From IMG/VR virus record IMGVR_UViG_3300028392_000059, positions 1 through 64,000 of that record: 64,000 nt of DNA; one strand, 5' to 3'. The first letter of the stretch is position 1; every line of letters begins with the position of its first letter. The DNA is from a virus. Positions 26,056 to 35,624 of this stretch are shown one piece after another. The position numbers and the translations under genes were made by a program. The notes beneath the pieces were generated by a model that saw only the letters and a program-made list of their open reading frames with translations, did no database searches and was not told the origin of the DNA.

Positions 26056-29000
26056 TTACCCGACGCCATACCATCCATGATTCTGCTCAAAATCATACGG
26101 AGCGTCTTCTAAGATATCCTCAACAGTCAATATGTCTTCTTTGGTAAGAATACGATCACCAACTTTTGATTTACCGGCGACAGGTATCAGTCCTTTATCA
26201 ATTGCTTCTTGCAAGTAAGCATCGTAACTTGCTTTTGGAAGACCTCTAGCAAGCATTTCATCTAGTGTCATTTTAACAACATTGTTAGTTAGCGTCTCGG
26301 CGTAAATACCACGAAGGGCTGTACGTCCAGGAAGCAAATCTGCAATGTTAGTAAAGAAAGCATCGTGAATAGTGCTCGTAGGAACATTATTACGTTTGCC
26401 CCATAAATGAAACTTCTTTACAATTACAGCGTCATTAGAGTGATTACCATTAACAGCAAATGCAGTACGTGCTTTAGTAGCATCTGCAATGTCGTTAATT
26501 TTACCTTCTTTGTTAAGAACCTCATCCCACCAGCTAGCAGTAGTCTTTTGAGGTACCATCAGAATATTAGTAGTCCAATTACCGTTTGCATCTTTGTAAA
26601 CAAGACGCTCTTCAAACGTCTGCGTGAAATTCTGCTCAATTACTTTACCATCAAAGTTTACCCAAGGAACATTTGTCCATGATTTAGGTAGATCATTCAT
26701 ACTTGTATAAGCAACAGACACTTCACTAGCCTTAGAAACATCTTTAAGTGTAGTGATACCAAGCTTGCTAGCTACATCACCAGCTACACCAAAATCTAAC
26801 TTCCAAAGCTTACGACCTACAGCACGGTCTTCAGGTATGTCAACACCAAGCAGCAAATCAGCAAGTCCGCTGTTAGGGTTCCATTTAGAAAATACCTTCT
26901 GCAATAGCTGTTCTGTAACAGGTGTATTTGCTGGTAAGCCAAGTACTTGTGATAACACTTTAGGCAGACGATAACCTTTACTGCGTTTACCACGAAGTGC
27001 AAGAGTTGCTACTGTCTTCCAACTGATATTAGCATTTGAAGGTTTAGCATTCGTAAGGTACTCTTGTGCCAACCTGCCAAAGAATTTTGTAAAGTCCTTA
27101 AGAATAGGAACCTGTTCAGCAAGATGATCACTCATGATATTAGCTATCTGTTTGAAGTCATCAGGTGTTACAATGCGTTCATACGACTGAGAAAGCTTTT
27201 CAACAATATCTTTTGTAGCAGGATCAAGAAACCAAAGTTGTTCCATTATCTGGTCGCCAGGGTCTTGTCCTTTGTTAAAGATATCTCTAACATCATCACG
27301 TAAAGAACGTAGCAGTTGTTCGCCCTCAGGGTCATATCGTGCTACACGTGCAATACGCGCATCAATTTCGTTGAGAACTTTTTGACGATCTGTAGCAGTA
27401 ACAACAAGTGTCCCTGAGTCTTTACCAAGCACTTTACCAAGCTTACCTTCTACGTTAAGAATACCAGTACGTTCACCAGCACCATAGAAAGTAACCATGT
27501 TTTGGGCTTTAGCAGCTTTCTGCAAGTCTTTAAGACCAAGTCCTAACTTTTCATTAATCTTTTTAAAGCGAGGATCATTATATGTTGATGCTGCAATTTC
27601 ATCGTATAGACGACGTTTTTGATTAGTCAACACAACATTAGAAAGGCCAGCTAATTGCTTATTACGCGTAGTAAGTGCAATAATCTGAGCGCCAGATGAA
27701 CTAGCGTCTTGTTCCATTGCAAGCGCAGTTTCAAACGTATCTAATGTGCCACCAGCAGCAAGATGACGATCTATTTTAGCTGTCTCAATTGCAAAACGAA
27801 AGAACTTACCTAACTCTTCACCATCAACACGCTGTACTGTAGGGTCTTCGAGAATAGCGCGTATATCAGCAGGCTTTGCACTGATCATACGTTCACCAAT
27901 TTCTCGAAGCTTAGGTCTCCAAGTAGCAGCAATCTTACGCCTACCCGTAAATGTAAGACTATCATATGGTCCTTCAAAGTGATCGCTAAGACCACCAAGA
28001 AAGGCACCAATCTGATCTGTCAAAGCGTCATTACCGTCATTACCGAGAATTTTAACTGCTTCTGTATTTAAGAAGGGCCTAAAACTCTCACCCGACTGCG
28101 GGCTTATAAGACCACGGTCATAAACGCGAGCACGATGGTCAATGAACGGATGATTGCTAAATGCAGCATCTTTCTCACGTAACCACTGCATAGATTTAAA
28201 GCGCTCGTAGGCGTCACCACGAGAACTAATGTAATGCTTGTACTCATTCAAATCATCATAAAAAGCTGCTTTACCGCGATCATCTTTGAAGTAAAGAAGC
28301 TTTTGGGTAAAGTCATAAAAGTCCGGATCAACCTTATACTTTGTTTTAGAAGCCCACGTTAGTGCATCAACGAGCTGCTTGTCAACAAACTTAACAGGGA
28401 AATCGCTATATGATGACGTAGAGGTAATTGGGATACGCGTATCATAAAGGCCGAGAACGCCCCTGTCGATGAAATACGTCTTGTAGCCTTCGCGGAATAG
28501 CAGACGATTTTTGTCATTTATAACTCCAACACGTAATCCAAGCTCAACTTGCCTTGTAAGCTTTGAATAGGCAGCAATACGAGGATCAATAACATTTACA
28601 TAATATGATACAGTGTCATAGTACGGACCGAAATATGCACCAGACAGGCGTGAACGCATTCTACGCTTTTGAACACCAAATGTATCAATCTCAAACAGAT
28701 GCCCAGCTTTCTTCTCAAGAATGTTAAGACCCGTTTGATACCATTGTTTGCGATTACCATTAAGATTTGCAAGATTATAAAGATCACGACCAAGTGATAC
28801 AGCAAGCGAGTCTCTATCAGGAGAATCAGCCATACCAAGCTTATGTGCAAATCTAAGGTAAAACTGCTGCATTTGTGAGTCGTCAATCCGACCACGTAAC
28901 CGTAAAGGGATTGTAGTGTCGAACACGCCTTTAAGTTCAGCAGCTATTTGAGGAGCTACTCTATCTTCCCATGCATTGCGTGCTACAATATTCTTAACAA

Positions 29001-30708
29001 AGTTTCTTTCAAGAGTGTCAAGCTGTGTACGACCAAGAACAGGATCAATGTAATCATCGTCTACCAGCTTTTTGAGAACATCTTGCCCTTTACGGATTTG
29101 AGTTTCAATAGCGTCAGAGACATTCATAACATCAAACTTAACTTGTGATTGCGCTACAGCTTTAAAGTTACCCCAAACTTCACGGTTATCTCGATAACGG
29201 CCGATTACAACACGAAGGTTATCAGCAATAACAGCACGCTCATTCATACTAAGCTTTAAAGAAACATCGTCAAGAACTTTATTAATGAAAGCTTTGTCAT
29301 CGTCTTTAAGGCTTACACTCTCATTTACACGACGAACAGCACCTTCAAAGACTTCAGCGTTAGGTTGATACAAACGAACGTCATCATACCTACCTGTAAG
29401 CGGATTGAAACGCAACTGCTCTTCAGTAGGAGGAGATTGGAGTACTCTACGCTTTGTAGCTTTCTTCGTATGCAAGAGTGTACCACGATAGTTTGTCAAT
29501 GATAACGTACCATCAAGCTCACCTGCTTGCAACAAATAATAGTCTACAAGAGTATTACGCATGTTATATAAATCTTCAGGCGTAGCAGCGCCAAGTTGCA
29601 TAGCATCTAGTTTAGCTTTTGCATCGGCAAATTTACGTGTATCACCAGGGATTGTATAGCTATCAGCAGTCAGCTGACGAAGCTCTTTGATACCAATTGT
29701 GTTACCGTTCGGATTGCTAAACTTGTCAACAGTCAGTTTGTTTGTATTCAAAAGATCAACTGACTTGTAATCACCAAGATGACGCAACTGTACATCCGAA
29801 GGTTGACGCTTAAGCCAATCATTATAGCTTTCTCTTAACGGTGTCTGACCGTCATAGTATGCTTGTTGCTTCGGCGTGAGGTTTGCAAGGTTTCTTTTTC
29901 TTACTTCCGCAGCACTTTCCAAAGAACCAATATCAGACCAAGACTTAAACACAGGTATAGTCGTAGAACGACAGTTCCAGTGAGCAGGCGGTAGGTGCTC
30001 CACATCACCAACGGGGTAAATAACGCCGTCCCTATGAGAGCACAGAGGAGTAGTCCTTGAATCGAGAACGGCCACATACTGCCACCCATTAAGGGCTTTC
30101 TCATTAGCTTTGTAAACTTCATGATCCGCCTGTGCATGTACTGATGTGATACTTGTAGTAACCAGCGACTGTGCTTGGAAACGTGTGATTTTGTGAACGT
30201 TACCACGACGTACATCAAGAGCAATATCAGTTGCTGTTTTACCTTCTGAGATACCTTTACGAATTACAGCTTCAATACGTTGCTTTTCAAGAACAGACAT
30301 ACCGGCCCAACTTTGTGACAATGTCTTATCATTATACAAAGGACGTTCAAGCACAACTTCTTCAGCAACACGACGAGTAGGTCTTTGTGTGCGCCAAATC
30401 TTACCCATTACAGATTCCATGTTTTGATAAGCAAATGATGCTTGATCAGCAAACAAATCTAGTAATGAACGACGGTGAGTAGATTGTAATTCGGTATATG
30501 TATCTACGAGTTCTTTATCAATTGCTTCTCGTAGTGTTTCAAGACCTTTGGCAGATGTATGAGCATCTTGAATGAGCTTGTCAAGTCTAACTGTATGGCC
30601 GTCAATAACTAACGAAACCTTACCTTGTACTCGACGCTCATAAAGACGAATCATCGCCGCTCTATCAACAGCCTTGTCGTAAAGTTGTGTGTTAGCATTA
30701 ACGGCCAC
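26056..30708 (-). CDS. MuF-like minor head protein fused to single-subunit RNA polymerase
   Basis: A 1550-aa protein. Residues about 90-260 resemble the Mu gpF/SPP1 gp7 minor head domain (ITSVHAQADHEVYK, LDSRTTPLCSHRDG, LPPAHWNCRSTTIPV). The C-terminal half carries the T7-type polymerase motifs: D857-x-R-A-R861 (T7 DWRGR), motif A D1001-A-S-S-S-G-A-Q (T7 D537), motif B K1067 with Y1075-G1076 (the same 8-residue gap as T7 K631/Y639), and motif C H1448-D1449 (T7 D812). The B-C distance is longer than in T7 and nearer to N4 virion RNA polymerase. The gene lies among head genes, upstream of the scaffold, so packaging and injection are likely. It ends 5 bp before a promoter-like motif. Function of residues 260-840 is unknown. 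Confidence 0.9.
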   Translation of the reverse strand: MAVNANTQLYDKAVDRAAMIRLYERRVQGKVSLVIDGHTVRLDKLIQDAHTSAKGLETLREAIDKELVDTYTELQSTHRRSLLDLFADQASFAYQNMESVMGKIWRTQRPTRRVAEEVVLERPLYNDKTLSQSWAGMSVLEKQRIEAVIRKGISEGKTATDIALDVRRGNVHKITRFQAQSLVTTSITSVHAQADHEVYKANEKALNGWQYVAVLDSRTTPLCSHRDGVIYPVGDVEHLPPAHWNCRSTTIPVFKSWSDIGSLESAAEVRKRNLANLTPKQQAYYDGQTPLRESYNDWLKRQPSDVQLRHLGDYKSVDLLNTNKLTVDKFSNPNGNTIGIKELRQLTADSYTIPGDTRKFADAKAKLDAMQLGAATPEDLYNMRNTLVDYYLLQAGELDGTLSLTNYRGTLLHTKKATKRRVLQSPPTEEQLRFNPLTGRYDDVRLYQPNAEVFEGAVRRVNESVSLKDDDKAFINKVLDDVSLKLSMNERAVIADNLRVVIGRYRDNREVWGNFKAVAQSQVKFDVMNVSDAIETQIRKGQDVLKKLVDDDYIDPVLGRTQLDTLERNFVKNIVARNAWEDRVAPQIAAELKGVFDTTIPLRLRGRIDDSQMQQFYLRFAHKLGMADSPDRDSLAVSLGRDLYNLANLNGNRKQWYQTGLNILEKKAGHLFEIDTFGVQKRRMRSRLSGAYFGPYYDTVSYYVNVIDPRIAAYSKLTRQVELGLRVGVINDKNRLLFREGYKTYFIDRGVLGLYDTRIPITSTSSYSDFPVKFVDKQLVDALTWASKTKYKVDPDFYDFTQKLLYFKDDRGKAAFYDDLNEYKHYISSRGDAYERFKSMQWLREKDAAFSNHPFIDHRARVYDRGLISPQSGESFRPFLNTEAVKILGNDGNDALTDQIGAFLGGLSDHFEGPYDSLTFTGRRKIAATWRPKLREIGERMISAKPADIRAILEDPTVQRVDGEELGKFFRFAIETAKIDRHLAAGGTLDTFETALAMEQDASSSGAQIIALTTRNKQLAGLSNVVLTNQKRRLYDEIAASTYNDPRFKKINEKLGLGLKDLQKAAKAQNMVTFYGAGERTGILNVEGKLGKVLGKDSGTLVVTATDRQKVLNEIDARIARVARYDPEGEQLLRSLRDDVRDIFNKGQDPGDQIMEQLWFLDPATKDIVEKLSQSYERIVTPDDFKQIANIMSDHLAEQVPILKDFTKFFGRLAQEYLTNAKPSNANISWKTVATLALRGKRSKGYRLPKVLSQVLGLPANTPVTEQLLQKVFSKWNPNSGLADLLLGVDIPEDRAVGRKLWKLDFGVAGDVASKLGITTLKDVSKASEVSVAYTSMNDLPKSWTNVPWVNFDGKVIEQNFTQTFEERLVYKDANGNWTTNILMVPQKTTASWWDEVLNKEGKINDIADATKARTAFAVNGNHSNDAVIVKKFHLWGKRNNVPTSTIHDAFFTNIADLLPGRTALRGIYAETLTNNVVKMTLDEMLARGLPKASYDAYLQEAIDKGLIPVAGKSKVGDRILTKEDILTVEDILEDAPYDFEQNHGWYGVG

Positions 30709-30712
30709 AGTT

Positions 30713-30988
30713 TTATCCTTTTAGCTTATCACGAATAACTAAGTAAAGCCAGATAATGTTACCTATTAAGAGAACAATACCGGCACTTAGTGCGAACCAA
30801 TAGTGTAAATCAGCAAAGAAGAAAATATTCCAAACGCCCCAAGCTATGTAAAAGCCTGTCATGGGCCAAGAAATACCCTTTACTTCGCGATCTTTGATGT
30901 ATTGAAATACATTCATCCAAGCGATAATTGCTCCGACACCCTCAAAGAACATTACAATTAAGTCATTGTTTAACACAATACTTTCCAT
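30713..30988 (-). CDS. Small membrane protein, PQ-loop/SemiSWEET-like
   Basis: A 91-aa protein with three hydrophobic segments (about 10-28, 44-58, 62-86). The layout NVFQYIKDREVKGISWPMTGFY...GNIIWLYLVI recalls half-transporters of the SemiSWEET/PQ-loop type, three helices with a 'KG-S/SW--' turn. The conserved PQ pair is not clear. It lies between the metallophosphoesterase and the polymerase gene and overlaps the former by 26 bases; a later start (30952) is possible. Function unknown. Confidence 0.65.
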   Translation of the reverse strand: MESIVLNNDLIVMFFEGVGAIIAWMNVFQYIKDREVKGISWPMTGFYIAWGVWNIFFFADLHYWFALSAGIVLLIGNIIWLYLVIRDKLKG

Positions 30989-32642
30989 TTATAATGTTGA
31001 TAGTTAAGCTCTGATTGTTATCAAAGAGAATAACATGAGAGTTAGTCCAATTGGTACCTGGTGATGTTACATAGAACTGCGTCCTAGGTGTACTCGTTCC
31101 TGCACGTTTTACAGTACCCCAAGTGGTAGCAGAGTGGTTATGACCTAATACACAAGGCATACCAACTTTTCTAAATTCTTTATTTGATCGAGTAGGAACA
31201 CCCTTAGGCCCAAGATCACCATGCATATTAAGCAAGTGTCCGGCAACAATATGGTTCTCAGTGCGATCAAGTGCTTTAAAGCGATCGATGTTTTGAGAAT
31301 TTAAGTATAGAGCTACAGGATCGCTAGTAGCAGCATAAACTTTAACAGGATTACGCTCTTTAATGTCAGCAACAACCATGCTAAAGAGCGTGGAGCCAAT
31401 TTCTAAATTAGCATCATCTTTAGTCCATCGCATCGTATCAATATATTCATTGACATATTCAATGTGATTAGATGCCACAACAAAGATTTCAGCGTCAGTA
31501 CGTTCTTTCATCCAATTGATTTCAGCAACAGCCGACTTCAATTCTGTATCAAGGCTGTCATAACCAAGTGGTGCTTTCCAAGCGCGTCTAGTAGCTTGTT
31601 TAATTTCCCATTTAGACACGCTGTCACAATCTACAAAATCATGTAAATATACACGTTCTGGGTTAATGGTGGGAATAAGTTGATTAAAGGTAACATCACG
31701 AACAACAGGATCAGTTTTACCTGTATGCCAGTCACCCAGAACAATAGCTTTAATAGCGTTAGTGTGTGGTTTAATTACAGTCTCACCACTATAATAGAAT
31801 GAGCCACCGCTACGATGATCTAGATCATAACAGCCATTATTTTTGTCAGCAAACAAATGATAATATTGTGTAAAACCATCACCATCGCAGTTCAGTACTA
31901 CAGCACCATACACATGATTGTGCATAGCAACAGCACCAGTGCGATCTTGTTGTCCAAGCTTGTCAAGTGTATATGTGGGATGTGTAACAGCACATGATGT
32001 CATAATAGCTTTAGGATAGCAATCAACAATCATTTGATGTTGTAATTCTGCAGCGGGTGCCGCAAAGATTTGATGTGTATTACCACCAAGTTCACACAAA
32101 GAGTCTGTAAGAAAGCGTTCTAACGTTGGACGCAAGCGTTCGGTGTTGAGATTAAAGCTGCCATTACACACAAGCATGTCGTAAAAGAGAATTTTACCCT
32201 TAAGACGATTTGGAAAAAGTTGTGTATATTTACCATCAATAAACTTAACAGGACCGTATTTGATTGGTAATACTACTAACACAGCATTTTGATGTTTGCA
32301 ATATGTTTCAAGTGTAGTAAGCCAATCATTGTTCAACGAGCCACCAAATTGAGCAGCAGTAACAACAATTTTCTTAGCGTTACGAACAAGCTTATCACTA
32401 ACCTTAAAAGCATCTAATTGACGTAAAGCACGTTGTGGTACGGGAATACCAACACCATCTGCTCTACGCCAGATCAGCTCAGGCAGCTTGTTCTTATCCT
32501 TTATTTTATTATATTCTTTTACAAGCTTGAGGATGTCTTCTTCAGGACAATCCAAAGCACGAGCAATATCATGATAGCTTGTAAACGATACAGCATCATT
32601 CCAAACCTTAACGAAAGCTTTTGCTTGATCAAGCTTCTTCAT
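30963..32642 (-). CDS. Metallophosphoesterase-type protein, T5 A1-like
   Basis: A 559-aa protein. The C-terminal half shows calcineurin-like metallophosphoesterase motifs in order: LGDWHTGKTD, then a degenerate HDFVDCD, VASNHIEYV (in place of GNHE), GHLLNMHGD and LGHNHS. The first part has a helix-turn-helix-like start (HDIARALDCPEEDILKLV) and a strand-rich domain. The arrangement resembles phage T5 A1, a pre-early DNase/DNA-transfer protein, but this one lies in the head operon. Start at 32642 is chosen for its GAGAAG and a small overlap with the previous gene. Confidence 0.7.
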   Translation of the reverse strand: MKKLDQAKAFVKVWNDAVSFTSYHDIARALDCPEEDILKLVKEYNKIKDKNKLPELIWRRADGVGIPVPQRALRQLDAFKVSDKLVRNAKKIVVTAAQFGGSLNNDWLTTLETYCKHQNAVLVVLPIKYGPVKFIDGKYTQLFPNRLKGKILFYDMLVCNGSFNLNTERLRPTLERFLTDSLCELGGNTHQIFAAPAAELQHQMIVDCYPKAIMTSCAVTHPTYTLDKLGQQDRTGAVAMHNHVYGAVVLNCDGDGFTQYYHLFADKNNGCYDLDHRSGGSFYYSGETVIKPHTNAIKAIVLGDWHTGKTDPVVRDVTFNQLIPTINPERVYLHDFVDCDSVSKWEIKQATRRAWKAPLGYDSLDTELKSAVAEINWMKERTDAEIFVVASNHIEYVNEYIDTMRWTKDDANLEIGSTLFSMVVADIKERNPVKVYAATSDPVALYLNSQNIDRFKALDRTENHIVAGHLLNMHGDLGPKGVPTRSNKEFRKVGMPCVLGHNHSATTWGTVKRAGTSTPRTQFYVTSPGTNWTNSHVILFDNNQSLTINIINGKYCVKQ

Positions 32643-32868
32643 AAGTCTTCTCAAAAATGTCAGGCTTACACGGATAGAATTCACCATTAACACCACGAAT
32701 GATGTAATCATAGAGCTTTGCTGTCATTACACCTTTAAGTGTGATAATCTGCAAACCACCACCAGGTGTATACTTAATATTATTTCCAGCAAAATCGCCT
32801 AACGCGTGTAGATTCATTCCTGTCCATTGAACAGCTTGAATCTCAACTGGTAGTTTCCGGTACCTCAT
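32629..32868 (-). CDS. Conserved phage protein (PGDYIIRGV-type, 79 aa)
   Basis: A small protein ending DYIIRGVNGEFYPCKPDIFEKTYEEA, a signature common in hypothetical phage proteins ('gD-iIrGv-GEfYPCKpdiFe-tYe'). The N-terminus is MRYRKLPVEIQAVQW. The biochemical role of the family is not known. Here it sits between a metallopeptidase and a metallophosphoesterase. Confidence 0.75.
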   Translation of the reverse strand: MRYRKLPVEIQAVQWTGMNLHALGDFAGNNIKYTPGGGLQIITLKGVMTAKLYDYIIRGVNGEFYPCKPDIFEKTYEEA

Positions 32869-33253
32869 TCTTTTTCTTTCTGACGCGTGTCACTTTAAGA
32901 CTAAGTGCGTCCATTGTAAACTCAACTAAATAATCAAGCAAATACGCATGTGCTTCTCTACCGGGCTCATACTCACCAACGTCTTCATGTATCATTTGTG
33001 TAACATGAAGGCATTCATGTGCAATCACAGAAGCAGCGTTATCAACCATATCAGGAGGAAAACGCATTACAATACACTGACCTTTAGGGCTATCAAAGTT
33101 CCATGTAGATGCGTAGCCCTGAGCCATGTCTGTTTGACGAGCATCTTTAAAGCCAACGGCTTCAAGGCCTGCATACATGGCCTCAGGGTTATCACATACA
33201 CCAACCATTGTATTATAGGGGACCGCTTGGATCCACCTAATTTTATCTAGCAT
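32843..33253 (-). CDS. Zincin-type metallopeptidase (HExxH)
   Basis: A 136-aa protein with H79-E-C-L-H83 followed by E100 in PGREAHAYLLDYLV, the zinc and catalytic residues of a gluzincin-type metallopeptidase. Proteins of this kind are often encoded beside phage portal genes. It starts where the portal gene stops (base 33253 shared). Substrate unknown; head-protein processing is one possibility. Confidence 0.75.
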   Translation of the reverse strand: MLDKIRWIQAVPYNTMVGVCDNPEAMYAGLEAVGFKDARQTDMAQGYASTWNFDSPKGQCIVMRFPPDMVDNAASVIAHECLHVTQMIHEDVGEYEPGREAHAYLLDYLVEFTMDALSLKVTRVRKKKNEVPETTS

Positions 33254-34902
33254 TATTGCTTACCTTTAAGCTTTGTATTCATTTGGTTAGCAAAATCAGA
33301 CTGTTTCTGATTAAATTGGTCTTTTGGTGTAATAATAGACTCATCTTTGCTAATTTCTATCTGTCCTTCATCATCATCATAATCGGGAGGTAACAGATCA
33401 TTTTGCTTAAGAATAAGAAGCCAGATAGTACGCGGAATAAGACCCTGTTGGTACCATTCAGTAGCTAAGCGAAGCCAATCTGCACCATGTGGCATAGGAT
33501 TGAAATCACTAGATAGCTCAAAATCAATATCAGCGGCCTTAAGCTCAATATCATAATACCAGTTAAGCATGAAGCAAATAACTTGCCGCATAGTATTACT
33601 GACTTTAAGATTTAGAGAACCAAGTTGAGCAGTTTGAGCAGCATTACGTATTTCAAGGGCTACACCTGATTGATCACCATGCTCAGGAGCAAGCATACGT
33701 ACACCAAGCTTTGCAATTTCTTCATAACCTGAAGCAATAGCCTTTTCCATGTCTTGAAGAGCGTCTGTAGGCGTCTTAAGAACATCAGCTTTGTCTTCAG
33801 GGTTAGGAAGCAAAATCCAAGAGCCTAGACCACCACTGACAATCTGGTCAAACTTTGCATCGTCCATAGATGAACAAATAACAGGTGTATAAGTAGCGGC
33901 ACCATACATAAGGTGATTACGACGAGAGATCTTATTGTAAAGCGCAATCTCTTTATCAATAATAGGAGTAAGTAGAGGAATCGTACCATCTACACTACCA
34001 TTCAAAGGCCACGCAGGAATAACCATAACAGGCTTATCATTAATGATAACAGGAATTGTGTCAATCAACTTAAACACAGGACGCTTAGCGTTGTTGACAA
34101 TTGTATGTCCACCCTGCACACCAACAGCTTCACGAGAGTCTTCAAGCTCAAATACACGAACTTGATATTTACCGTCAGGTGTTAGCTCATGTACCCACAC
34201 TGTTTCAACGTACTTAGGGTGAAACTCGTAGATATCATCATCGTATCGCTGTTGATACCCTTTTACAATGACGCGATCAAGAACAGTACGCCCATTAGGA
34301 TCAGTGCGTGTGCGAGTGTTGATAATGTTCTCAGCTCGATGAAGAACCGGATATGGTTTAATAGCTTTACGATCTTCAATTGACATTTCCTCATCAATGC
34401 GAGGATAATCTACAAAGATCCATGCTCGACTTGTTTGTACTTCTTCCCATAGTGCTGCGTCAAGAAAAGCAGACATTGCACTATCGTCCTTGCCGAACTC
34501 ATGCATAAGCCACTTTGCAGCATCTTTTTCAACATCATCAGGAAGCTTTAGTGTTGGCTGCTTACGAAGAAGGCCACCTACTAGCGTCTTGCTAAATTGT
34601 GCAGTAATACCAGGAAGTTCAGCTTCAGCCTTGTAAAAGTTATATTGTAACTGCGACATAGAAGGTGAGAAGGGAATGAGCAAGTTTGTAAAGTTAACAG
34701 TATCAATTATACTATCGAAGTCCTTCACAAACTGCTCACCATTACACACTGCGCGACTCTTAAGCCATACGTATACGAGTGAACGATACGCATCAGATGG
34801 ATCAGCTACAGTCTTTGTTTGATCAGCAGCCGAAGTCTGAACGACAGATGACTTAACAGAAAATCCAGCTGACTTTAACGAATTGAAAGTAGCCTCATCC
34901 AT
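33253..34902 (-). CDS. Portal protein (DUF4055-like)
   Basis: A 549-aa portal protein forming the DNA gate of the head. Features include a long helical core, LPGITAQFSKTLVGGLLRKQPTLKLP and GWLRLATEWYQQGLIPRTIW-like segments, and a charged C-terminal tail; these match DUF4055 portals. It follows the terminase and fiber genes and precedes the MuF-type gene, which is the expected partner: MuF proteins sit at the portal. Confidence 0.85.
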   Translation of the reverse strand: MDEATFNSLKSAGFSVKSSVVQTSAADQTKTVADPSDAYRSLVYVWLKSRAVCNGEQFVKDFDSIIDTVNFTNLLIPFSPSMSQLQYNFYKAEAELPGITAQFSKTLVGGLLRKQPTLKLPDDVEKDAAKWLMHEFGKDDSAMSAFLDAALWEEVQTSRAWIFVDYPRIDEEMSIEDRKAIKPYPVLHRAENIINTRTRTDPNGRTVLDRVIVKGYQQRYDDDIYEFHPKYVETVWVHELTPDGKYQVRVFELEDSREAVGVQGGHTIVNNAKRPVFKLIDTIPVIINDKPVMVIPAWPLNGSVDGTIPLLTPIIDKEIALYNKISRRNHLMYGAATYTPVICSSMDDAKFDQIVSGGLGSWILLPNPEDKADVLKTPTDALQDMEKAIASGYEEIAKLGVRMLAPEHGDQSGVALEIRNAAQTAQLGSLNLKVSNTMRQVICFMLNWYYDIELKAADIDFELSSDFNPMPHGADWLRLATEWYQQGLIPRTIWLLILKQNDLLPPDYDDDEGQIEISKDESIITPKDQFNQKQSDFANQMNTKLKGKQ

Positions 34903-34905
34903 GGT

Positions 34906-35085
34906 TTAGGCCTTCATTGCAGCATTGAACTCTTCGAGAGTTCCAATAAAGTTTTCACCAGACGTATGGTTGACAGCCACCAATGTGACACCATCTTCAT
35001 TGTCCATAGTGAGATTCCAGTTGCAAGGAACACGATCCTCGAACTTGGTAACGGGAGCGACAGTAATGTCCATTTCTACGGCCAT
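34906..35085 (-). CDS. Hypothetical protein (59 aa)
   Basis: A short gene filling the gap ahead of the portal gene. ATG at 35085 (10-base overlap with the upstream stop) is preceded by AGGACTAAG. The product (MAVEMDITVAPVTKFED...) is acidic with one Cys and no membrane segment. Function unknown. Confidence 0.75.
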   Translation of the reverse strand: MAVEMDITVAPVTKFEDRVPCNWNLTMDNEDGVTLVAVNHTSGENFIGTLEEFNAAMKA

Positions 35086-35624
35086 GGTTTTCTTAGTCCT
35101 TTAATGATTACTGAATCAGCTCTTGAACCTTTGTATAGAGCTGTTCTTGTGAGACTGCCCTTATAAGCAGTTACGGTTGTGCCAGAGAATGTCCAGCCGG
35201 TATTATTGCCACCATCAGTAGAATTAGCAGCAAACCATGTACTTGCAGGTGTTGCGTTAATATTGCTGATTGTGTCATAATTTACAGTTACAGTTCCAGT
35301 CCCTGAGTAATTTAATGTAGCATCGGTAGCATTGATAGAACGTGTTAAACTTGCGTTATTTAAACTAAAGTTTTTAACGTTCATCGCAGTAGAGCTAAAA
35401 CCATATTGAGACTTAAAGCCAAAACTAACAGTAACGCTAGAAAGTCCTGTAGTGATATTACCTAATGTTAAACCTTCATAAAGAATTTCAGTAGGTGCGT
35501 TGCTGGCAATTTCTAAAGTGACACCACTCCAGTCGCCTTGCTCAGGACCACCTATCCATAGAGTATTGCTGGCAGAGCCTGATAGTTTTAATGTGCCAGT
35601 ACCAGAAGCAGCAAGTTGTCCCAT
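35076..35624 (-). CDS. Tail fiber / decoration-type structural protein
   Basis: A 182-aa, Ser/Thr/Gly/Asn-rich β protein (GTGTLKLSG, GNITTGLSSVTVSFGF) that continues the composition of the 982-aa fiber protein upstream; stop and start share base 35624. Probably a surface fiber or decoration subunit of the head, given its place among terminase and portal genes. Confidence 0.6.
   Translation of the reverse strand: MGQLAASGTGTLKLSGSASNTLWIGGPEQGDWSGVTLEIASNAPTEILYEGLTLGNITTGLSSVTVSFGFKSQYGFSSTAMNVKNFSLNNASLTRSINATDATLNYSGTGTVTVNYDTISNINATPASTWFAANSTDGGNNTGWTFSGTTVTAYKGSLTRTALYKGSRADSVIIKGLRKPWP

Noticed and set aside
29836-29846. TTAACGGTGTC in the polymerase gene, like half of the 43447 motif copy
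   Set aside because: It lacks the TTAA half of the motif, lies within a coding region and has no flanking gap; a chance match.
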